Below are positions 12,451 to 24,587 of a stretch of DNA of 64,000 nt, one piece after another. The stretch is from Neurospora intermedia (taxonomy: Eukaryota; Ascomycota; Sordariomycetes; Sordariales; Sordariaceae), in NCBI GenBank assembly GCA_037102815.1, contig BTPP01000011.1, forward strand, positions 124,001 to 188,000. The letters run 5' to 3'. A program made the translations under genes and the position numbers. The notes beneath the pieces were generated by a model that was not told the DNA's origin, ran no database searches, and saw only the letters and a list, made by a program, of their open reading frames with translations. The stretch's first letter is position 1. Every line of letters starts with the position of its first letter.

Positions 12451-13844
12451 AAGCGTTCCGCTCGTTGGCTTGTTGCTGTGTAGGCAGATCACCGCTGTTC
12501 GTACTTGACAAGGAGCGACATGATCAGACACGCACACACAACTTTTGGGCAGGACATGGCCATTTCGGAAACGCATATGTCGCCTGTCTTCCCATTTGTA
12601 TATTTTTGATGCCCACATGACGCTCAATCACGGCACGACCTTCGATATCGGAACCGATCGCGCTTTGGCAATCCAGTACATGTTCTACTTGGGCCCCGGA
12701 TGCACGACACGCCGATTATCGACTTGATGACGACAAATTTTTACCTCCTTTCTTCTTTTTTTTTTTCTTGATTACCGCGCCAGTTCGATCATAGTCGGAG
12801 CTGAGCAATCACGACTGATCTACAAGGCATACTACCCATCAGTGTGGCCTCCGGCTCTTGATGGATACGAACCAGCATTTGTTTTACTTTTTTTCTTGGT
12901 AGACGCAGATGCATTGTATGCTTTCGGCATCATACATAGTCTGCTGCCTTTGATGGAGGCGCAAAGAGGGCCATTTGTAGATGCGCCTGCGTCCCCAGCG
13001 GAAGTGCCTCTGGCCTCCAATTAGGTTTGGGGTAGGAACTGTGCCCTGCATGCATGCATGTCACCATGCACTGGAGCGTGCTTGAACAGGCCAGTTTTGA
13101 GGAGGTGGTATGGAACAGCCACAAGGTCGGCGTCCACCTCCATGGGGGAAAAGTATTGAAAGATAACAAAGCGGAGGAAGGGCGGACCAGACGCCGCTGG
13201 ACAAGGTTGCCCCCATGTTACTAACGCCAACTGGAAGAATGCGTTAGGCTATGTATTACGTTCTTTTAATTAGATCGGGGGACATAGAGATGGCAATGAC
13301 AAAGACATTATATCTGCATCAAAGAACAATGCGACACTGTGCTTGACGTCTTGCTGCGTACCGGGTGTAAACGGACGGATGCTGGGTGTTTCCGCTGCGA
13401 TGCGGCTCTTTGTGCATTGGCTGGGAATTCATTACCTTGGTTTTGCTGTCTCACTCCAGTCTTCCAGAAATCCAGCCTTGTTTTCTTTGCTTGTTGTGAC
13501 GACAAATTGTGGTCCCAACATGGATATCAGGATATGAAAACACGGAGTAAAAAAAATCGAATAGGGAAAAAAATAAAAGGGCAAAAGGCCACATGCATGC
13601 CCCGGACAAACAAACGCTTCGGTCTGCTGAAGTTGTTGGATTAGGACGACGAAAAGGTGTTGTTTCTGCCCTGGCAGTAGGAACGGGTCGGAAGGGGGAA
13701 AATGACGGAACGGAAGCGCCAAGAGGCACGGCCGGTCAACCGAACGAACGAACGGAAGTCAAGCGAGCCGGAGGCCATGCGCTGGAAATCTCAGTGCAAA
13801 TACACAGAGGACCCAGCCAGGTACAGGGCCACTGCATATGTAGG
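12451..13844. other. intergenic, no supported gene
   Basis: This is the 3' flank of the 12 kb gene plus unassigned DNA. A T-rich tract lies at 12756-12770 and alternating TGCATGCATGCATG at about 13049-13062. Several frames of 60 to 100 codons are open, but none has a domain or splice chain. Confidence 0.45.
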
Positions 13845-14051
13845 TACAGTAAGGTGCCCTGTTAATGCAACTAATTCCGGCACTATGGGGAACGGCTCAA
13901 GGTTTTTGCATTAAAGGGGCTTTTGCATTAAGGGGTACCTCACTCACATACAAAACTGGGAATCCGGGCACAGAAATCGTTTGCATCTAATGGGCCAGTT
14001 TGTATGTGTTTGCATAAGGGGGGCCTTGCATTAACAGGGCACCTTACTGTA
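13845..14051. mobile_element. MITE-like element, TACAGTA family, copy 2 (207 bp, perfect 26-bp TIRs)
   Basis: Both ends read TACAGTAAGGTGCCCTGTTA then ATGCAA when read inward on their own strands. This is a perfect 26-bp terminal inverted repeat with TA as the outermost bases. Internally TTGCATTAANGGG units recur in both orientations, and the subterminal word GCAACTAATTCCGGC matches copies 1 and 3. The perfect termini suggest this is the youngest of the three copies. No open reading frame of note; mobilisation in trans by a Tc1/mariner-like transposase is inferred from the TA ends and the CAGT terminus. Confidence 0.85.
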
Positions 14052-16082
14052 CGAGACCTCCTCCAACCCTGTGACTAAAATCCGGGCAGTACACTACCTA
14101 GTGTATACTAAAGAATCTAGTAGGAATCTAGGGGATAACGACGGGAGGGGAGGCTTGTCCACTGGGCTGTCCGCCGGGGTCCGTCCCCCTGTCTCACCTG
14201 GCAGCCCGATGCTGTTCTCCCATTTCCTTCAATTGCGACTCCACCCAGAGTGAGGCCGAACGAAGGCCCCATCAAAAGCTCGGCTATGGGGTGCTCCATC
14301 GCGTTTCGCAAAACGGGACTTTGTACGCAGTTAGGTTACACCGAACACTCGGGCTGTACCTGCGTTCCACTTCGTTGCTTTAGCCAGGCACCGGCTAGCC
14401 GGCTCTGTCTCTAGTGTGGTTGTCCTAAGGTGCCCTAGGATTGGGATGAGAGAAACGGAAACGAAAACAAAGGTCAATAGCGCACAGGCCACTCCAGACA
14501 GATAGACAGATCTCGCTCGCGGCGGCCGTCTTTCTTCGGAATGAGTAACTTCGTTTCTAATACATAAGGGATTAATGAGCTTTCATTCCTCCTTCTAGAT
14601 CTTTTTGATGTTTGGAGAATTTGAAGAGTTTAGTTTTACTTGGCTCAGCCCCAGGGCACTGAAAATGATTTATGCTTTCACGTAATTTTACATTTTTTTC
14701 TTGCTGAAATCACCGTTCAGTTAATGATCCCTGCCACCGTTCGCTGTACCTGGTACGTATCGCCTGAAACGCCCTAGATGGTGCTGGCGAGGACCTAGCG
14801 TCCCTGACCGCCTCAGCCGACGGCGCAGCGAGGGACAGCTGTATCAAAATGGTACCTAGAAACGAAACAAGCTTTTCAAAAAGTTTACTATACTATATTA
14901 ATACCTAGGTATGTATGCACAGTTATGAAGTACCCGTGGAGACAGCCGAGGGTGTGCCTGTCCATCTAGTAGGGATGCCTCACCTAGGTCCGTCTAGGTA
15001 CGTAACGCCGTTGGATTACTAGCATTAGCCGGAGCAAGAATGGGGACCGCGGTGGAAGGGACCGACAAATGACAGCCGGGGCAAACGTGATAACCAACAA
15101 CCATGACGTTGAAACCCCATCCGTCCAGGCACAACACTAGTTGCACTTGTTGTTGAACTTTTCTTTGGAAGTTCTTATTAATTTGTCAATTCGGGAAGCT
15201 TTACCTCTACTGCAAACGTACGGATATTTCAGTACCTAAATAGGTAGCAAGCTGACGGAATGACTGCGGTGCGATACAGCACAGTGTGTGTAGTTGGGTC
15301 GCAGTGCAGGGGTACTAACTAAGTACATAATCATAATGTTGAACGGCGCGAAGCGAGTGTTTAGTATAGACGTCGAAAAAAGACAGAAGGATGAAAGTTG
15401 AAGTTGCATACAGTACACCTCCATTGATTCCATGGGCGGGCGCAATCAGATCGATGCCCCTGCCGCTGTACCTAATGTCTCAAAGGCGGCCGGGGGCAAT
15501 TGGGGAGGATCCATCCAACTGATGGTCGGGGGGTCCTCTTTGCTGCCGTATGAATGCCCTGGTACCCCACCGTGCTCCTCACCCCGGGCGTACCTGGCCA
15601 GTAGAGGTACCCTCCACAGGGCATCCATCAGGTCCATCCATCTCCACTGTTGCCCTGGAATGACGATCTGGATCCTCACCCGCACCAGGGCACCGTTCCG
15701 CGATTCAATTTCATCACGCAGTCGCAGGTCCAGACGGACCATTCTTCATTACTATCTATGATTATCCGACGATGGAACAACATCCATCGATGTGTTAGGA
15801 AGAGGGTCTAGTCTACTACACCCCTTCTTAGCTTCTGGCCTCTTGTTTTCTCCCCCTAGTCAGACAAAAGATGGCCTTCTATAAAGAACAAGCTTCCAAT
15901 TCCTGCTTGCACGTCCAGGTCGTCCAAACAATTTTAAGAAGCTCATTACCTAGAAACTTAACAAGCTTAATACTTAGAAACTTAACAGCACACATCCTCG
16001 CTGAAGAACGGATCCAATACCCAGTTTCACTCTATTCCGACCTACACTCAACCCATTGGGTACCTACCCTCGATAAGCTACA
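14052..16082. other. intergenic, no supported gene
   Basis: Moderately AT-rich DNA around 14540-14720 and 14850-14930, with several ACCTAGGTA and TAGGTACG palindromic motifs (14900, 14995-15005, 15235-15245). A short direct repeat TACCTAGAAACTTAACAAGC occurs at about 15948-15967 with a near copy (TACTTAGAAACTTAACAGC) 22 bases later, just upstream of the zinc-finger gene at 16083. Confidence 0.45.
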
Positions 16083-16930
16083 ATGGATAGCAACAACTCC
16101 AATTTGCATTGTCCCTTCCCTGTCATAGACAATGACATCTCCAATGTCAACGACCCTCTTTTGGGCCTTGCCGACAACGGGTATTACAGTACAAGCGAAG
16201 CATGGCCCAACGACTCTGCACAGCCACACGAATCTACCAACCAAGAGCTCGATATCACCAGCTCTGTACGTTCCTTAACAACCTGCTACTTGATTGACCG
16301 CCGCTAACACATCCAACGTAGTACCCTATCGCCAATTTTTACACGTATCCGGAGCCTCCACCGTTGGAAGGTTTGTCTGCCCCTGGTTATGGCTGGCCTC
16401 AGCCCTTCCCTCCCACTACCGGTCACTCTCAGGGCCTTCAGGGCGAGGGAGTTATGCAATCCTCTTTTGAGGGTATGGACATACTAAACGTCATGCCGGC
16501 ACTCAACGCCATCCATCACGACAATCCCATCAACTTTATGTCCCTAGGGCTTCCTACCGTTCGAGTCCCGGAATCATCTTCCAGCGACTTCGACAGCATG
16601 CCCTCCTCCACCCAAAACAGCGCATCCGGTACCCCACCTCCACCAGACAATGAAGGGCGCAGCCCCAACACCCGTGGGACTGCTCGCTTCTACTGTGCCG
16701 ACTGCGATACCTCTTCCAAGACAAAACGGGACCACGAGCGCCATCTCACAACCAAGAAACATCAGAAGAAGACCTGTGACGGCAGCGGGAGCGAGAGTGG
16801 TGCCGTCCTGGGATTCCACTGCCTGGCGCAGGGTTGCGAATACTCCCGCGAAGGCGGGAAGACTTTCACTCGCAAGGACAACTTGATGAGGCATATTGGT
16901 ACTGCGCATCTTATCAGATCGACAGCGTGA
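16083..16930 (+). CDS. C2H2 zinc-finger family protein, member 3 (two fingers)
   Basis: Exon 1 is 16083-16265 (61 codons, starting MDSNNSNLHC) and exon 2 is 16322-16930. The 56-bp intron has donor GTACGT, branch CCGCTAAC and acceptor CGTAG; the join is phase 0, giving about 263 residues. The N-terminal 160 residues are rich in Pro, Ser, Asn and acidic residues without a known domain. Finger 1 is C-x2-C-x12-H-x5-H with KTKRDHERH and TKKH. Finger 2 has C-x4-C, a 19-residue loop containing FTRKDNLMRHI, then H. The protein ends seven residues later. Putative nuclear DNA-binding protein; target unknown. The exon-intron plan matches members 1 and 2. Confidence 0.82.
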
Positions 16931-19527
16931 GGAGCGAAAGAGTTCTGCGATGCCTGGATGCTGGTATACGGGCATTGTAGGGAATTTGGATAGTTTCTTT
17001 CGTTGGTTTGATCACCATACAATTGGTTTGTACTGTCTCGTGTAATGTCTTTTTCTACGCTGTATGCTTTTATGTTGTCTTTACTCATCCCCCCTCCCAG
17101 TTGTCTTTCTCTCCTCTCCTATCTACACCTTTTTCAGAAACCCATACTCCTTTTATTAAGCGATCAGACGATGTCATTATAGGTACGCACATGTTGTTAC
17201 GAAGATTGGAAACTATACTTGGAGCGTTGGTTAATACTTTTCCTGTCTGCTTTATATTACGGAACGTTAATTGATTGCATCCTACCATTGTCATTACCGT
17301 ACCTGTACACCTCCAGCGCGGGGTCGCTTCAAGAGTGCGCTAACAGGCAATCACTATTGCTGCGCTGATACAGCGGTGATCAACGATAGGCGCTTACTGC
17401 CAAGCCTTAATCCCGTTCCTACCTACCTAAACTCAAAAACTATCATTTTCGACATAGACAGTTGTGCACACCACCCCGACCGAACAACCGACCTTTGACG
17501 TTCTGGAGCTCCGGAACTGAACGAAGCAAACGAGCAAGACCTACCTTGACGTGTAGACCGCGCGCTGCAGAGGTCCCCCGGGTCTGTGACTGACCGGCCT
17601 TGTATGTGGAACACTCTCTCCTGGGAAAGAGTGGGACTCTGGCCAGTCCATCCAGAGCTGAGATCCGAATCGATGCATCTAGCTGGATAAGGAAGGTGAC
17701 AAGATGACGATCAACACATGGGTAATTAGCGGCGGCCTCAACACCAGAGTTGGTTCGCAACAGACAACGGCGGACGCAACCACAACGATGAACCTTGAAG
17801 GCCCGGAAAGATACCAGATGGGTTAGGTATGTCTTTTGTTTTTCTTTTTTCCTATAGCCAAGAAACGCTTCAATGGCCTTTGCGATCGTGTTCAATCCCT
17901 CCCCTTATCCTGAGATCCCAATGTTCTTGCAGACTTCCTGTGTTTCCGATCTATACAAGGGTGTAGAGCATCCGGCTAGTCCATGGGGTACCTACCTCTA
18001 GGTAGACCGCAAGGCAGATTCCGTTTCTAACATCAGTGTTGACGGCAGCCGCTTCAACCGACCGCAACGAAGGCCAGGTCTCGCCGAAGACGAACCGCGG
18101 ATCATCAGCGTCACCTGAAGAGGAATCTGAAGGAGCCGTAAGGCAACAGAGCATGGGTCGCAATGACAATGGAAGGAACGCCTGCGAACCCCGCCGCGAG
18201 CAGCATTCAGTCCTTCTAGAACACACCGACTGTGACTGTACGCAGTACAGGGAGGCGCCGCCGTTCCTGCAAAGCAATCAGGCACCTAACACCAATGATT
18301 GGTCAATTGTATATCCCACTTTTTCTTTAGTGTAATTGGGCAAGGACAGAGGCATGACACTTTGGGTCCACAATAAAATACACGTCTGGGCGTACAGCTA
18401 GCACACTAGTACACTAGAAACATCTTGAAAATAGCATACTATTAGTGAAGCAGCACACTACGCCCTCTCCCACATACACTCCGAATATCAACGTTGTGTA
18501 CTATCTGATATGGATGTGGTTCCGTCTTGTCAATCAAGTTTTTTCGGGCAATCGTGTTACAATCACAATGAGTATCTACAATCCGAATCCGAACAGTGGA
18601 GTCCTTAGGTTGCAGTAGTACCTACCTAGCTCTGCACCACTTATAGTCACGTTCATGACTGCTTAACATTCTAGGGAAAACCATTCTCTTTGCATAGTCC
18701 AAGAAAGATGTAATGACTTTCGGGATAGTGTGGTGTTTTAATCAAGAAGACGAATTGCAGGAATTCCAGCGGAATATACCTAAAGTACCTAAGTTAGCCT
18801 TCTATCGACCCGCAAAGCGAGAGACGGAGCGGCTGAAGATGTGGCGGGATGCGAGCTGGGGATCGGAGATTATCGAATGCCACCTACGTGGTAGGGGCAC
18901 GAGGTGGGGGAGAGGTAGTACGGGTACTACACAGTGCCCCTTTAACACTACAAGGAGTCTATCTCGTGCCAAGTCCAAGTTTAGCAAGGGTTCATCATAT
19001 TTATTTTCTACATCTAGGCCCATGCAGATACTTCGGTCTCATCAGCTTTTGCAGCCTTCTTGTCACTGCGGGCAGGGAATCGTGTGGGTGTGTAGGGAGA
19101 GATCAGGGGGGAAAATCGACTATGTAATTTACCTTGAGGAGGAGGCGCTGGCCACTGTAGCGCTACTTAGCTGCATCAGAACAAGTCACTTCCTCTAGAC
19201 ATAACTGAAGTTCTGCAAGTTCTTCAAAGTTTGGCATAGTAAGTACAACAGTACGAACTATTTATACAGTTAATAAAGGGATGATCCTATATGAACACTA
19301 GACAAGGACCAGCCAACGGTTCTGCACGGCCCCGGCTCGCACCGAGTCTCGCTCTGGATGACGCGGCAGATCAGTTCCACTGACTGCATCCTGCCATTAG
19401 GTTGCCAGGGGCGTCCAGTCACAAAGCTTGATCCTTATCTCCGCAAATGGCATTCCCTGCCAACCCGCCCGACACCGAAAAAAGGGGACCACCAGGGGCA
19501 CCCAACAGAGACATGGACACCCAGACA
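16931..19527. other. intergenic, no supported gene
   Basis: I find no domain-bearing frame or exon chain on either strand. GTACCTACCTCTAGGTAG-type motifs occur at 17990-18005 and 18610-18630. The 3' flank of the zinc-finger gene occupies the first few hundred bases. Confidence 0.45.
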
Positions 19528-20070
19528 TCAGGGGGGGACGGATCTTGTGCCGAGTCGTCGATGCGGTAGAGATTGCCGACGGGATTTGCTTTGCTTGTGC
19601 AGCCGGCCGATGCAGGAACAGAAACTTCCCAGCAACTCGTAGTGGCATGCATCATCACCTAGGTACCTCTGCTTCTTGATCTTGTGAACCTTGCGAATGT
19701 GTCGCCAAAGGTTGTCCTCTCGAGAAAACATCATCTCTCCTCCTGTCGTAGCACTAGCACTATACTTGCAATCCGGAACGGGACAGAGGAAACCAATCGA
19801 CCCTTCATCCATGCCCGCAAGGCCGATGTTCGCATTGTTTCGATGTTTGCGAGTTGCAAGGTGTCGGGTGTAATCGCGCTTGGTGTTGGTCGAGAAGGAG
19901 CAAAGCTGGCAAGTGAAGCGATGGTGAGAGGCACCGATGCTGGACATGGTGGAATTCCGCGCTTGGCGATTTGGCGGTTTCGATTTTCGGGGGATTGGTG
20001 CGGGGACGGATTCAGGGGTTAGCCCAGGCAGGCTGCTGCTTGTGGTGGAGGCCCGGTATGTCCTGATCAC
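19528..20070 (-). CDS. C2H2 zinc-finger family protein, member 4 (5' exon unresolved, extended C-terminus)
   Basis: The frame carries two fingers: C-x2-C-x12-H-x5-H with NTKRDYTRH and TRKH, then CPVPDC with a long loop and SREDNLWRHIRKVH. Upstream of about 20085 this frame is closed, so at least one 5' exon must exist. A candidate first exon MPHDQPIIQHN at 20243-20211 is followed by an excellent GTAAGT donor, but I could not find a clean acceptor that restores the frame. Downstream, about 48 residues follow the last finger, whereas the other two-finger members stop within about ten. The extension begins at an AGGTACCTAGGT motif. Either the original stop was lost or the gene is decaying. Putative DNA-binding function by family. 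Confidence 0.65.
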   Translation of the reverse strand: MIRTYRASTTSSSLPGLTPESVPAPIPRKSKPPNRQARNSTMSSIGASHHRFTCQLCSFSTNTKRDYTRHLATRKHRNNANIGLAGMDEGSIGFLCPVPDCKYSASATTGGEMMFSREDNLWRHIRKVHKIKKQRYLGDDACHYELLGSFCSCIGRLHKQSKSRRQSLPHRRLGTRSVPP

Positions 20071-20243
20071 GAGAACGTTGATGCGTCATGCCCCTGTTGC
20101 AAGGGGTCAATTGTATTCCATTCGGCTCGAGACCAGAGTCCGTTGCTTTACCTGACTGAGTTCCCCATGCGCTTGTTTTGGACCGAGATTCGAGAATGGT
20201 ACGCACTTACATTATGCTGAATGATTGGTTGATCATGGGGCAT

Positions 20244-23147
20244 GAAATCGGTCACGTCAAAGGACCGGGGCCGTCTTCAAAAGAATACCAGGCGAGCCAA
20301 GCTAAGTTGCCCTTGTCCACACTGAGTTCCAAACAAGGAAATATTTTGAGGTCGACCTAAGTTGGAGAGACCGACCAAAGATAGAATTGCTAAGGTGACT
20401 GACTTAGTATTCCCCTTAGAGTGAGGCCATCTCCAATTGAGCCAGTTCATCTCCAGCCCCACCGATGTTTACCAAACATTTCAGACAGGTGGGTACCTTA
20501 CAGGTGAGCCTCGATGCATCGTGTGTAGAGCAGAAAGAATTCGGAAACGGGATCTAAGCTCACCGACCCTACCGAGTAAACCACCCGGCATTCTGAGACA
20601 CCATGCCGAGAGTGGCTGTGCTCACTAAAGACTCGAGGTGATACCAAGCTAATCAGAGGAGCTCCTGTTGGGAAATCAATGGTGCACACCCATCATCATA
20701 AACTCAACAAGGCTGAGCGCACACACCGTCATCTCCCTTTCGGCGCAAGTTTTGGCATCTGTTGTCAAGGAAACGAACGAACGCCAACGTAGCCACATCG
20801 TTGTTCATGTCGCACGATCTATCTTTCGGAGGGCGCCACGCAGGTGCCACACGTTCCGAAAAGTAACGAAAGTCACGCCGTCGCATGGAACAAAAAGTCT
20901 GCCGGCTCAGGCAGGGCCGGCGCCTCGCTACGGACTGGCCGGATGGCGCTAATCACATCGTGAGAGTACGTGTCCCTGAGTACTTCGGTAGGCAACTGAA
21001 TCTAGCCGAGACGCCTACCTCCTTCCACTGTTTGTCAACCGTACTACGTAATGTCATTCTCGTCTTCTTCAGAACCTCCAGGCTTGTTGTCTACACGCCG
21101 GAGAACCCGTGGCTGGCCTGCGACATACGCCTCCCCGACCCTCTCCGCACCGGCGCGTTGCTGTTGCATGCCAGGCTCAGGGGTATACTCCTTTCCGAAC
21201 TCGAGACTTCTGGTTCGCGTCATGACTTGGTCCGACACTGGCACCACCGTCGCCTCTTATTTCTTCATTGAACGTATCGTAGCCCTGAGCAGGGAGAGGT
21301 CTGTTTCGGCAGTCGACCGTTAATGGCAGGAGAGGCACATGCATTTGTTCTTGCGATGGTTGAGTGGGGAATCGATATGTTGATTGACACTATGCTACGC
21401 CGGCAGAAAAGGAGAGTTCGAGTCATCGAGATATGGAGTCATCTGTCATCATTGTTTCGATCCTTCTCTTTCTCCGTATGCGCGTCCCCGTTTCCGCAGC
21501 TTCAAGTATTCCCTTTCCGTTCCATCTCTTGTCTTGGTTATTTCTCGTTCACTATAAGGTGTGATCGAAATCGTATAGGAAGGGACGAAGGGAATTCGCA
21601 GCGGGATGTCGAGGACGTCGATGTCGCAATAGGTGATTGTCGTCATAATGTTCCTCGATCATCGCTTGTCGTCATGATCGCGGCTGTTGTTTTTCCCAAG
21701 GCTTCCCACTTGGGCGGTCGCGCGGCTCAGTTCTGTCGATGTCGGGATTTTGGCGGTGATTGCTGGGAGCAGCCCGACGGTGACTGCTCTCAATTATGCA
21801 AGCCTCACTCGAGCTTCCTTTGATCGAGCATTCGTGACGGACGGAGTCAATAGAAAACGGTCAAGACGTGAGCATTTGCTGTCGTTCTTTGGCACAAAGG
21901 TTGGAGAGAAGGACAGGTGGAAAGAAAGCTGATGGATGGAAGCTGCATGCAATAATTCATTTCATTTCGTTAGGCGCCCAACGGCCTGATGCAACGTGCA
22001 GTGTGATCCTGTTTGCTTGGATGTGGCCGTGCGTAAGTCCATGCAAGAATTATGCTACTAACATGATTTAGCAGAGTCTTGCGCTTAAGGCAGGCTGAAA
22101 AGGATCAGAGAAGATAAGCTGCAACTTGTCAGCGCGCGATTGGTGTGGCTGTTGTGCAAGGTGTGGCTGAGAGAGTTCTCGGCCGACTCAGCTTGTCCTG
22201 ACTTTGTTCTCCATCCCCAGCACAACGCTATGCGATACCCTTCATCATCATGCGATTCTCTTCGTCTGATCCATCTTAACTATTTTCTATGTATGATTTT
22301 CTGTTTCATCTTTTTTCCCACATGCTACCTACCTACGATGTGTCGATGAATGGATGCATGGCGGAGCTTGTTTGCGTCGAACCGGTCCGAGTCGCTAACT
22401 GCACGAGGGCTTGCTGTGGTAATTGTTAGTGCATGCGCGCTGGGGAGATTGGCGAATAATTCGAGGGGAGACAACATGGCAAATCACCTCACACAATGGT
22501 TTGTTTACACCCCTTTCCAATGGAACCGACTCCCACTTCAGAAAGTTAGTCACGAGGCATCTATGTTGACCATGAAAGTGCCGTCCATCAGCTCAACTAC
22601 AATTGGAGGACGACAAGTCTCGCAAGGGGGGGCTGTGCAAATGCACCGACACTTACACTTCTGAACTCGGCCTTACGCCTTGGACCATGCAGGTTTCGCC
22701 TACCTCCTCACACGAGCGATTGTTTTCTCCCAGGCAACCTTGACTCTTTTTATTTCACTCTCCAGGTCTTTCCCCCAGAAACTACCTCTAGTGAGAAGAG
22801 AAACAGCCTCTGAGGACAGCTACCACTCGCACTTTGCTCTCTGCGGGCTCATGGCAAAGAGGGTGTAGCAAGTACTCAGGCAAGCTAGTACAATTCTCGG
22901 ACTGATATTCGAAAGCTGACTGAGGTGGTCAATTCTGAGGTGATTCCACCTTCACATTTGCTCGCCAATGGTCTTTGTTATTTCTTATGAGTTTTGGGCC
23001 TATCACAATTGGGACAACCCATCAAACAAACCCTCCCGAGGGTCCCGACACCCGAATAGGTACTTGGAAGCAGCCACCAATAGCATTTTCGAGAGGTTCC
23101 TGATTTTTGGACCACTCAGCTTGTCACCTCATACACCCTACTATGGT
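20244..23147. other. intergenic, possible unassigned exon near 21.1 kb
   Basis: No gene can be supported. On the minus strand around 21044-21235 a frame ends in an acidic, stop-terminated segment (GGSEEDENDIT). It could be a terminal exon, but no upstream exons with matching phase were found. The remainder shows only scattered short frames. Confidence 0.3.
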
Positions 23148-24022
23148 GAGATGGGTAAGTTAAACCTCCTAGTCAGGTCGATGAACACACAGTGCTCACG
23201 TGTATCTTTCGCTGTAGTGGTGCGTGCAAGGTACCTGACATAGGGGTTAAACTTTTGCTCCTAACTACAGTATACACGGTCGAGTGTACAAGGTTTTCTC
23301 GATACGGGTTCGGCATATGGGGTGTACTTATTAGTCTCTTGTATCACATTGACCCCCGTCGACAACCTTTAGCGGACCCATCAGTGATCCCCAGAGATCA
23401 TGGGTCTCAACTCCGTCCTTAAGAATTGTGGGTACAGTAAGAACCCCTGCTTTTGCAACTAATGCGGGCAGCCTAATTCTTTTGCAAAAGAGGGGGTTTT
23501 GCAAAAGGGAGAGCGGAAGTACAGATCAGGTAAGGGCCTCCGAGCTACTTAGCAATAGTTAGCGATATAAAATAGTGGGTCTCCTAAAACGGCCGGACCC
23601 CGGTATACGGGTATAAGAGAGCCCGCCCCACCAAATTTGACCCCTGCTTATGCAAATTTGGGCTATCCGCATTGCAAATTGCAGGTTGCAGGAACTACTA
23701 CTAGAGGGAATGCAGGTAGTTAGAATCTTTCGCAAAAGGGGGGATTTTACAATAAATGAGGGTTATAAAAGCAGGGATCTTCACTGTATGTATCCTCTCG
23801 AGCTTTTCCCGTTGTTATGGACGGGGGGTGTGGTGGGTTTAAGGGACTAAAGTGGGTCTGAGAAGTGAGGCTAGGTACCTCTACTGTACTGTATACTGTG
23901 GTTGGGAGCAAAAGTTTAACCCCCATGTTAGGTACCTTGCACGCACCACTACAGCAAAAGATACACGTGAGCACTGTGTGTTCATCGACCTGACTAGGAG
24001 GTTTAACTTATGTACCCATCTC
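23148..24022. repeat. 875-bp inverted-repeat structure with about 130-bp arms
   Basis: The left arm 23148-23277 and right arm 23890-24022 are reverse complements over about 130 bp, with a 4-base indel near the outer end (GGGTA-AGTTAAAC against GGGTACATAAGTTAAAC) and a handful of substitutions, nearly all C/T or G/A transitions. The arms share GTCAGGTCGATGAACACACA and a GCAAGGTACCT core. They enclose a MITE-like element (23433-23788). Whether this is a composite transposon, a foldback element or two solo copies of one repeat in opposite orientation cannot be decided here. Confidence 0.75.
23433..23788. mobile_element. MITE-like element, TACAGTA family, copy 3 (356 bp, degenerate)
   Basis: The left end reads TACAGTAAGAACCCCTGCTT and continues into TTGCAACTAATGCGGGC. 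The right end on the complementary strand reads TACAGTGAAGATCCCTGCTT. The termini are thus imperfect inverted repeats with TA ends. The subterminal GCAACTAATnCGGGC word matches copies 1 and 2. The element is longer than the others and carries a second CCCCTGCTTATGCAA start inside (about 23641), so it may be two copies fused or one with an internal insertion. Confidence 0.6.
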
Positions 24023-24587
24023 GTTATAATACTTCCTATGTACAACGAAGCATTGACGCCCCGTGCATTTCTTGGCATGGTACCCTGATCCCTGCCACGC
24101 ATGCGTAGAAGTAGGGGGTCATGGGTTCTCAGCCAATGAGGGTCGTGAGTCGCGAGCCGTTTCTGCAAGTTGCGGTCGCATGCTGCACCAGTTTGATGCC
24201 GCTGATGCTGGATAGACTGGGCGGCTGATGTCGACACTCCAATACCCAAGGGAGCTTCCCAATTTCTATTCCAAAAGCACGATGCTTTTCTGTATCAAGA
24301 GCCACATCAACAGCTTCGGTCAGCTCAACTTTGGTCATGGCCTCTTCAGGTACATCTTCCAGTGGTTGTATCAGAGGCCTACCTACCTCTAGGACGTATG
24401 TCTAGCGTGGGTATAAAGACAGAATAAATTCCGGCGTGCAATGCCAGGACTCACTACCTCATTCTCTCATATGCAACATTAGCTGCTCCAAGAAACTACC
24501 AGCATCATTCCCTTATATAGCATTCTCACTCCATTACCTTCTATTACTACCACCCTAAGAGTACCTTATCTTGCACTTGTCACAGCC
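24023..24587. other. intergenic, promoter side of zinc-finger member 5
   Basis: No gene seen. A GCCTACCTACCTCTAGG motif lies at about 24378-24394. A TATATAG sequence at 24514-24520 is about 70 bases upstream of the start codon at 24588 and could serve as a TATA-like element. Confidence 0.35.

Noticed and set aside
18713-19198. 161-codon plus-strand frame
   Set aside because: No recognisable motif and composition unlike the neighbouring real genes.
21323-21823. 166-codon plus-strand frame and acidic minus-strand segment at 21044-21247
   Set aside because: No domain; I could not build phase-consistent exons. Left as an unassigned stretch.
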